This document shows positions 21,578 through 26,231 of a stretch of DNA of 26,231 bases, piece after piece; the first letter of the stretch is position 1; every line of letters starts with the position of its first letter. Where the stretch lies: NCBI GenBank assembly GCA_002394165.1, contig DGTA01000158.1, forward strand, positions 1-26,231, given 5' to 3'. The stretch is from Lachnospiraceae bacterium UBA4348 (GTDB taxonomy: Bacteria > Bacillota > Clostridia > Lachnospirales > Lachnospiraceae). Both the position numbers and the translations under genes were made by a program. The notes beneath the pieces are model-generated. The model did not search any database and was not told where the DNA came from. It worked only from the letters and a program-made list of their open reading frames with translations.

Positions 21578-22089
21578 TGCCTGTTACCCCCTTTTTGATC
21601 ATATACCCCCTTCAGGTCCCCCGCTGCGGTTCGGATGTGCATGTGATATATCCGGCTTTCGGCCCGGCGGACGCCAGGGTATGTGCTGGCGGCACCTTTG
21701 ACAAAACTGCAGAAAAAGCTTGCCGGCGTCCGAAACGGGTCCTGTCCGTTTTCCGGGCCGGATCGGGTCCGAAAATGGCGGGGTTCCTGGCGGAATGATA
21801 CGTAATGGGTTGTTTTTCGGAAATCAGATGGCTTTTTGATTACCCGGAACAGTTCTTAGATGAGTCTTTATGAATTGACCGCCCCGCACTCCGCTGTCGC
21901 ACGGAAGGGAAACGGCTTATCAGAAATGATGTAATACCTCCTTTCTTCAAAATGTTGCGTATCATTCCACATCCACATTATAATCAATGAGTTGCCTTTT
22001 GGCAAGAAGATTTTTACATTTCATCGGATAACTTTTTCAGAAATGATTTTCTCATCACAGAATCTTTAGAATTGAATCTCCGGCGCGTC
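21578..22089 (-). other. Structured leader/spacer region without a clear gene
   Basis: About 500 bp with no convincing coding frame. It contains CGGACGCC (21668-21675) pairing with GGCGTCCG (21725-21732). On the minus strand AAAGGAGGT (21938-21946) is a near-perfect Shine-Dalgarno with only an ATT at the right distance, opening a 20-codon frame. The direct repeat CAGAAATGAT occurs at ~21920 and ~22038. It would be transcribed from the minus-strand promoter at 21977-22005. No known riboswitch class was recognised. Confidence 0.4.
21977..22005 (-). promoter_or_regulatory. Sigma-A-type promoter reading into the leader region
   Basis: On the minus strand TTGCCA (22000-22005), 17-bp spacer, TATAAT (21977-21982). 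It is directed away from mecA; the two promoters are back to back about 85 bp apart. Confidence 0.7.
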
Positions 22090-22118
22090 TTTACATGAGT
22101 TTCCATTTTCGATATAAT
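22090..22118 (+). promoter_or_regulatory. Sigma-A-type promoter of mecA
   Basis: TTTACA (22090-22095), 17-bp spacer, TATAAT (22113-22118). Expected start near 22125, leaving a leader of about 70 nt before the GTG start of mecA. Confidence 0.75.
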
Positions 22119-22196
22119 TTAGTAACCCTTCAGGTAAGTGCGGATGTGCAGCCGGCCTGAATGCTTTATGTTTCTAAGCAAAGGAAGTGATGCTAC

Positions 22197-22985
22197 GTGA
22201 AGATTGAGAAGATCAATGAAAATCAGATCAAATGCACCCTCACCAGGGAAGATCTGGTCTCCCGCAAGATCAGGCTCAGCGAGCTGACTTACGGTTCGGA
22301 GAAAGCCAAAACTCTGTTTCGCGATATGATGGCACAGGCTTCCCGCGATCTGGGGTTTGAGATCGACAACACACCCCTGATGATCGAAGCGATCCCGATC
22401 TCGGTCGACTCCATCGTCCTGATCATCACCAAAGTAGAAGATCCCGAGGAGCTGGACAGCCGTTTTTCCAGATTCTCCTCCGAGGACAACGCTCCCGCGT
22501 CGGCCTCCTCCATGGCAGAGACCTTAAACGGTCTCGATGATATACTCGACCTGATCACCCGGCTCACCCACGGCCGCAAGAGTGCCGGGGGCACCGCTCA
22601 GGATGAGAACGCCTCCCAGGCCGGACAGGCCCCTGAGAACGCCTCAGTCGGGGAAAATGTCCAGGACAGCTCAAAGAAGGACAAGGTCTACAACATCACC
22701 CGCTTTTTCCTGTTCAGGGACCTCGAGCCCATCATCTCCGCCTCAGCCGCCGTCGGCGGCCTGTTCAAAGGGCACAGCGTCCTCTTCAAGAACCCGGAGG
22801 ACAAGAACTATTACCTCATCCTCCGCAAGGAAAACACCGGTGCCGAGGACTTCAACCGGGTATGCAACGTACTCACGGAATACGGCCTGAACGTGGATTA
22901 CACCAACGGGCTTGAAGAATTCTTCCGCGAGCACATGGAAACGATCGTGAGCGAAAAAGCACTGGAAACGCTCGGAAGCCTGTAA
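22197..22985 (+). CDS. mecA: Adaptor protein MecA
   Basis: A 262-residue adaptor that delivers substrates to the ClpC/ClpP protease in Gram-positive bacteria. The N-terminal substrate-binding domain (MKIEKINENQIKCTLTREDL, residues 1-85) and the C-terminal ClpC-binding domain (YNITRFFLFRDLEPIISAS to VSEKALETLGSL, ~168-262) are joined by a polar, Ala/Ser/Gln-rich linker (~95-165) that is longer than typical. The start is GTG at 22197 with AAGGAAG about ten bases upstream. It is transcribed alone from the promoter at 22090 and ends at a large hairpin. Confidence 0.92.
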   Translation: MKIEKINENQIKCTLTREDLVSRKIRLSELTYGSEKAKTLFRDMMAQASRDLGFEIDNTPLMIEAIPISVDSIVLIITKVEDPEELDSRFSRFSSEDNAPASASSMAETLNGLDDILDLITRLTHGRKSAGGTAQDENASQAGQAPENASVGENVQDSSKKDKVYNITRFFLFRDLEPIISASAAVGGLFKGHSVLFKNPEDKNYYLILRKENTGAEDFNRVCNVLTEYGLNVDYTNGLEEFFREHMETIVSEKALETLGSL

Positions 22986-23014
22986 AACTCTGACAGGGTC
23001 AGGAAATTTAAAAA

Positions 23015-23075
23015 GGTGCTGTGCAGAAGTCAAACAAAGACAGCTTTGTTTTTACTTCTGCACAGCACCCTTTTT
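23015..23075. terminator. Two-tier bidirectional terminator between mecA and pyk
   Basis: GGTGCTGTGCAGAAGT (23015-23030) pairs perfectly over 16 bp with 23054-23069. Its 23-nt loop holds a second perfect 8-bp stem (AAACAAAG, ACAG loop, CTTTGTTT). A TTTTT run follows, and AAAA precedes the stem for the opposite strand. The stem is unusually long for an intrinsic terminator. Confidence 0.85.
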
Positions 23076-23098
23076 ATTTCGGGATGCTTTCCCGTCAC

Positions 23099-24514
23099 TC
23101 AGATCTCCTCGATCTTGATCAGGTTTGTATTACCGCTGCGCCCGTCCGTCACACCGCCGGTGATCACGAGTTTGTCGCCTTTCTCGAGCCGGAAGGTATC
23201 CTGAGCGGTCTTTCTCGCCCCGTAGAACAGCACCTCGGTCGACGGATAGATCTCGCACATCCTCGGCGTTACCGCCCAGGAGAGGGAAAGCCAGCGCCAC
23301 GTCTTTTCATTGGTCGTGAGGCCGATGATATCCACCGGTGAGCGGAAGCGCGATACCATCCTGGCCATACCGCCCGAAAGCGTGCAGGCAACGATCGCCT
23401 TGGCTCTGATGTCGATGGCCATCTGGCAGGTCGCATGGGAAATGGCATCCATACTGCTGTGGATGATAAAGGCATTGTCATGGAAAATACTTGAATAGTC
23501 AATGTTGTTTTCCGTCGCCTCCGCGATCTTTGCCATGGCTTTAACAGCCTCAACCGGGTATTTCCCGGCCGCAGTCTCACCGGATAGCATGACGGCGCTC
23601 GTCCCGTCATAGACCGCGTTCGCCACATCCGATGTCTCCGCCCTGGTAGGCCTCGGATTGTGGATCATCGACTCAAGCATCTCGGTCGCCGTGATCACGC
23701 GCTTGCCCAGCATACGGCATTCGGTGATCAGGTTTTTCTGGATGGCCGGCAGCTGCTCGTAAGGCACCTCCACGCCCATATCTCCTCTCGCGACCATGAT
23801 CCCGCCGCAGGATTTGCAGATCTCGTCAATGTTCTCATACCCGGACCAGTTTTCGATCTTCGCGATCAGCTCGACGCTCTCGTCCTTACCGACAGACCTG
23901 AGCAGGTCATGGACATCCTCAAGATCCTGCCGCACGGACACAAAGCTGCAGGCGATAAAGTCGATATCATTCTCCACGCCGAACAGAATGTCAGACCTGT
24001 CCTGATCCGACAGATACTGCTGCTTAATGTGCTTCCCGGGGAAGCTCATGCTCTTCCGGTCGGACATCTCGCCGCCGGAGACCACCTCCGTCTCGATGAC
24101 CGTTCCGTCCGTCTTCAGGACCCTGAATTCCAGGAGCGCATTATTGACAAGGATCCTGTCTCCCTCGGAAAGTTCATTGGCGAGATTGGCGTAGCTGACC
24201 GAGACCTCCTTTTCGTTTCCGATGATCTTTCTGGTCGTAAACGTAAAATGATCCCCTTCCCGGATCGTGACTTTTCCGTTCTCAAACGTTCCGATCCGGT
24301 ATTCCGGCCCCTTCGTGTCAAGCATGATCGCAATGGGCAGATCCAGCTCTCTGCGGACCTTCTTGATCATGTTGATCCTCTTAAGGTGCTCCTCATGCGT
24401 TCCGTGCGAGAAATTCAGTCTCGCAACATTCATTCCCGCCAGGCACAGCTGCCGCAGTATTTCCTCACTCTCACTGGCCGGACCGATCGTACAGACAATC
24501 TTGGTTTTTCTCAT
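23099..24514 (-). CDS. pyk: Pyruvate kinase
   Basis: A 471-residue glycolytic enzyme converting phosphoenolpyruvate and ADP to pyruvate and ATP. Features are TKIVCTIGPASESEE at the N-terminus, ARLNFSHGTHEEH, DTKGPEYRIG, IAKIENWSGYENID (catalytic Lys and metal Glu), MVARGDMGVEVPYEQ (signature) and TATEMLESMIHNPRPTRAE. The length fits the short form lacking the C-terminal PEP-utiliser domain found in Bacilli. The ATG at 24514 has GGAAAG upstream and an extended -10 promoter at 24568-24576. Confidence 0.97.
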   Translation of the reverse strand: MRKTKIVCTIGPASESEEILRQLCLAGMNVARLNFSHGTHEEHLKRINMIKKVRRELDLPIAIMLDTKGPEYRIGTFENGKVTIREGDHFTFTTRKIIGNEKEVSVSYANLANELSEGDRILVNNALLEFRVLKTDGTVIETEVVSGGEMSDRKSMSFPGKHIKQQYLSDQDRSDILFGVENDIDFIACSFVSVRQDLEDVHDLLRSVGKDESVELIAKIENWSGYENIDEICKSCGGIMVARGDMGVEVPYEQLPAIQKNLITECRMLGKRVITATEMLESMIHNPRPTRAETSDVANAVYDGTSAVMLSGETAAGKYPVEAVKAMAKIAEATENNIDYSSIFHDNAFIIHSSMDAISHATCQMAIDIRAKAIVACTLSGGMARMVSRFRSPVDIIGLTTNEKTWRWLSLSWAVTPRMCEIYPSTEVLFYGARKTAQDTFRLEKGDKLVITGGVTDGRSGNTNLIKIEEI

Positions 24515-24567
24515 CAGTGGTTTCTTTCCTTTCTAATTGTTCCGTATAACGCGGATCATTACAGACC

Positions 24568-24576
24568 ATTATACCA
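24568..24576 (-). promoter_or_regulatory. Extended -10 promoter of pyk
   Basis: On the minus strand TGGTATAAT is a perfect -10 with the TGn extension. The -35 region (about GGTTAT) is poor, as is usual for extended -10 promoters. The pyk start codon lies about 55 bp downstream. Confidence 0.6.
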
Positions 24577-24618
24577 TCAATACTGATAAAATAACCGTTC
24601 AGAAAGGGGACTTTCATT

Positions 24619-25122
24619 TTACGCTTCCGCGTGAGGCTGCACATCCTGGACAGGCTCCGCTTCTGCCGGCACTTCCTCCGCCACTTCCTCCGTCACTTCC
24701 TCCGGATTTCCGGGAGCCGTCTCCGCCCCGCCGTCACGCCACGCGGCAAACTCATCCAGCTCCGGCTCGCACAGCTTGAGCGCCGCCGAGATAACAGCAA
24801 TATCATCCGCCAGGCCGATGACCGGAAGCGAATCCGGGATCAGATCCTCCTTTTTCACCAGATAAATGACAGCACCGACAAGCGTCGCGATGACCTTCGG
24901 GGAGATCTTCGTGTATTTCCCGGTAATATAGCCCTTGATCATCCCGATCATCAGCGGCAGATTGGACAGCGACTCGCCGATCACCGGCACTTCCTTTAAC
25001 TTATCCTCAAACTGGATCAAAAGCTCATCGACCTTTGACGGCTCCTTGATGATCTCCTCCGCCTGCGCAATACCCTTTTCCAAAAGTTCCTTAGCCTGAT
25101 TGATGCCAATGCCGATACCCAT
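24619..25122 (-). CDS. DUF1232 (YkvA-like) protein
   Basis: A 167-residue protein. The central VIYLVKKEDLIPDSLPVIGLADDIAVISAAL (cut here by its motif parts DLIPDSLPVIG and DD) is the DUF1232 hallmark; the family is membrane-associated and of unknown function. The N-terminal half is helical and amphipathic (QAKELLEKGIAQAEEIIKEP). The last ~35 residues are acidic Glu/Ala/Pro repeats (EEVTEEVAEEVPAEAE), probably disordered. The ATG at 25122 has GGAGG seven bases upstream. It lies upstream of and in line with pyk, but pyk has its own promoter. Confidence 0.85.
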   Translation of the reverse strand: MGIGIGINQAKELLEKGIAQAEEIIKEPSKVDELLIQFEDKLKEVPVIGESLSNLPLMIGMIKGYITGKYTKISPKVIATLVGAVIYLVKKEDLIPDSLPVIGLADDIAVISAALKLCEPELDEFAAWRDGGAETAPGNPEEVTEEVAEEVPAEAEPVQDVQPHAEA

Positions 25123-25222
25123 TTCAAAACCTCCAAACCGTAAATGTGCTGTCAGGAAATCCCAGACACAAACCTATTTTCACACATCAATTATCTTATT
25201 CTTTATATATTCTGTCAATAAT

Positions 25223-25240
25223 GACAGGGGACGGTTCTGT
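25223..25240 (+). repeat. REP-like unit GACAGGGGACGGTTCTGT
   Basis: This unit starts the gene-free block. A close direct copy, GACAGGAGCGGTTCTTTGTC, lies at 25468-25486 on the other side of hairpin A. Further variants occur at 25502-25514, 25741-25758 and 16688-16715. GGGGACGGTTCTTTGTC-like motifs are, from memory, frequent between genes in Lachnospiraceae. Confidence 0.55.
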
Positions 25241-25244
25241 AAAC

Positions 25245-25432
25245 AATGCAGCCGGGCAAAGCGGATGCTGAGCACGTCGCTGACTTAAAAAGGCTGCGCC
25301 GCCTATCGGACGCGTTCTTCGCAAACTCGCGCTCCACAGAGCGCTCAGACAGTGCTCCGAACGCGTCGCTATGCTCGCCTTTTCCGGCGTCAGCTTCCTA
25401 CCGCTCATCATCCGCTTTGCCCGGCCCGCATT
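25245..25432 (+). repeat. Long nested stem-loop element A
   Basis: A 188-bp imperfect palindrome. Outer arms 25245-25267 and 25409-25432 pair with one bulge; GCTGAC (25279-25284) pairs with GTCAGC (25389-25394), and AAAAGGC with GCCTTTT (25377-25383). The inner helix GACGCGTTC (25309-25317) pairs with GAACGCGTC (25359-25367). Inside it, TTCGCAAACTC and TCAGACAGTGCTCC flank a 6-bp helix GCGCTC/GAGCGC with a CACA loop. The internal-loop sequence recurs in element B while the helices differ. Open frames across it are a by-product of the palindrome. Confidence 0.7.
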
Positions 25433-25467
25433 TGTCTCACATCGCTGTTCTCTGCCTCCCGCCGCAG

Positions 25468-25486
25468 GACAGGAGCGGTTCTTTGT
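25468..25486 (+). repeat. REP-like unit GACAGGAGCGGTTCTTTGTC (second direct copy)
   Basis: Aligns in direct orientation with the unit at 25223-25240, so element A is bracketed by direct copies. Confidence 0.5.
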
Positions 25487-25501
25487 CATATTCTGATGGC
25501 C

Positions 25502-25753
25502 GGGGACAGTCCTTGGAAAAATATATAGAATTAACAACGCAGGGCAAATTTAAAGGATCTTCAGCCTATGAAGCCGCTGAAGAAAACGCGCGCATAGCGG
25601 ATGCTTTCGAAGCCTGTCTGAGCACACGCAAGTGTGCGAGTTGCGAAGAAAGCATCCATATAAGCGGCACAGCGTTTTCAAAAGCGGCAAATAGCTGAAG
25701 ATCCTTAAATTTGCCCTGTGTTGTTATTCTTCATTTTTACAAGGACTATCCCC
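25502..25753. repeat. Terminal inverted pair bracketing element B
   Basis: GGGGACAGTCCTT (25502-25514) and AAGGACTATCCCC (25741-25753) are inverted copies with one mismatch. They lie about 18 and 15 bp outside the arms of element B, giving a unit of about 252 bp with terminal inverted repeats and no coding capacity, like a miniature transposable or REPIN-type element. Confidence 0.55.
25533..25725 (-). repeat. Long nested stem-loop element B (inverted relative of A)
   Basis: A 193-bp imperfect palindrome. Outer arms of about 32 bp (25533-25565 and 25694-25725) pair nearly perfectly; GCCGCT (25573-25578) pairs with AGCGGC (25683-25688), GAAAACGC (25582-25589) with GCGTTTTC (25672-25679), and GGATGCTTTC (25599-25608) with GAAAGCATCC (25648-25657). 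On the minus strand the inner loop reads TTCGCAACTC, helix GCACAC/GTGTGC with a TTGC loop, then TCAGACAGGCTTC. It is the same layout and loop sequence as element A with different helix bases. Confidence 0.7.
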
Positions 25754-25764
25754 TGTCAGAAAAA

Positions 25765-26001
25765 TTATTTTGCGGCAGCCTGCTGTTTCTCCACTTCCAT
25801 GGCCAGCAGATACGCATTCAGTCTCTCTTCCATCAGTTCCGGATCGATGCCGTGTACATAGCAGGCTTCCTCAAGGGTCTCACCCATGGAGGCCGGACAT
25901 GTGACACAGTGCATGCCGCCGGACATCAGCACACCGGCCATATCCTGATGAAGCTCAAGGATGTCGGCGATGATCATTTCTTTGGTAACTTTCTTTTCCA
26001 T
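25765..26001 (-). CDS. DUF1858 domain protein
   Basis: A 78-residue single-domain protein of the DUF1858 (hybrid-cluster-protein-associated redox disulfide) family. TKEMIIADILELHQDMAGVL leads to GMHCVTCPASMGETLEEACYVHG, where the C-x2-C pair is the presumed redox disulfide or metal site. Length and motif are typical of anaerobic Firmicutes. The ATG at 26001 is preceded by AGGAGGAATAAACTGTT. Its function is not established; it stands alone between the repeat block and the heat-shock promoter. Confidence 0.88.
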   Translation of the reverse strand: MEKKVTKEMIIADILELHQDMAGVLMSGGMHCVTCPASMGETLEEACYVHGIDPELMEERLNAYLLAMEVEKQQAAAK

Positions 26002-26089
26002 AACAGTTTATTCCTCCTGTATTAAGATCTTTTAGAATGGTCGCGAATAATTATAGTACGAAACGGCTTTCCGGACAAGGAAAAAAATA

Positions 26090-26116
26090 ATGGCACTCTC
26101 ACTTGACGAGTGCTGA
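26090..26116. promoter_or_regulatory. CIRCE operator (HrcA binding site)
   Basis: ATGGCACTC (26090-26098), 9-bp spacer, GAGTGCTGA (26108-26116). It matches the CIRCE consensus TTAGCACTC-N9-GAGTGCTAA at all core positions with the exact spacing; the outer bases deviate. HrcA binds here to repress chaperone operons until heat stress. Confidence 0.88.
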
Positions 26117-26131
26117 CAATGGTGCTATAAC
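26103..26131 (+). promoter_or_regulatory. Sigma-A-type promoter overlapping CIRCE
   Basis: TTGACG (26103-26108), 17-bp spacer, TATAAC (26126-26131). The -35 box is inside the CIRCE element. Transcription runs toward the window end with at least 90 nt of leader, so the gene (hrcA-grpE-dnaK or groES-groEL is expected) is not included. Confidence 0.8.
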
Positions 26132-26231
26132 AGGATCTGACGGAAGGATCCAACCGTATAACCACTGCACAACTTAATAAAGACACTTAACAAACCTTGA
26201 TTCTTATTCGCACAGAATTTTGAAGGCTGCT

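Noticed and set aside
25246..25698. 150-codon plus-strand frame across the hairpin block
   Set aside because: It runs through both palindromes, has no ribosome site and its peptide is compositionally odd; the open frame results from the repeat structure.

Overview
The window is two unrelated genomes joined head to tail. Positions 1 to about 9,230 look like a Bacteroidales chromosome: promoters have the TTTG / TAnnTTTG form, most genes lack Shine-Dalgarno sites, lipoproteins carry short lipoboxes, and AT-rich iteron-like repeats are scattered about. Positions from about 9,230 to the end look like a GC-rich Clostridia (Lachnospiraceae-like) chromosome: TTGACA/TATAAT promoters, AGGAGG sites, MecA, BioY with a BirA-type operator, reverse rubrerythrin, DUF1858 and a CIRCE operator. 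The switch falls inside a single open reading frame on the minus strand (8162-9559). Its first ~105 codons are class II fumarase (FumC) and the rest is aspartate ammonia-lyase (AspA). The two families share a conserved NMNANEVIANR stretch, and the join lies exactly there. A chimeric metagenome contig is the simplest explanation, so gene neighbourhood should not be read across 9.21-9.25 kb.

Bacteroidales part: the 5' end of valS (cut by the window edge); a minus-strand set of a flavodoxin-fold NAD(P)H/FMN reductase, a nitroreductase lipoprotein and an alpha/beta-hydrolase lipoprotein; divergently, cytidine deaminase, an LptF/LptG-family permease and bifunctional RibBA; then an exported protein with an EF-hand-like loop, a Trp/His/Tyr-rich block and a long Ser/Thr/Arg/Gly tail; then, convergently, the AspA portion.

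Clostridia part: a minus-strand operon tetR - 2-hydroxyacyl-CoA dehydratase subunit - dehydratase/activase fusion - fumC (truncated by the join), divergent from an MMPL/RND transporter. Next come dtd (convergent with MMPL) and bioY under an apparent BirA operator. A minus-strand set follows: a GH18/SH3 protein, an Orn/Lys/Arg-type decarboxylase, a small FakA/DAK-C-like protein and reverse rubrerythrin. A ~1.1 kb region holds a structured leader and a small Cys-containing ORF. Then come mecA, pyk (convergent), a DUF1232 protein, a ~640 bp gene-free region with two long nested hairpins, a DUF1858 protein, and a heat-shock-type promoter with CIRCE whose gene lies beyond the window.

The best candidate for something undescribed is the gene-free block at 25.2-25.76 kb. 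It holds two ~190 bp nested stem-loops in opposite orientation. They share a conserved internal loop while the two helices around that loop differ by compensatory changes, and they are associated with short GGGGACGGTTCT-like repeats. No tRNA, rRNA, CRISPR array, integrase or transposase gene was seen.
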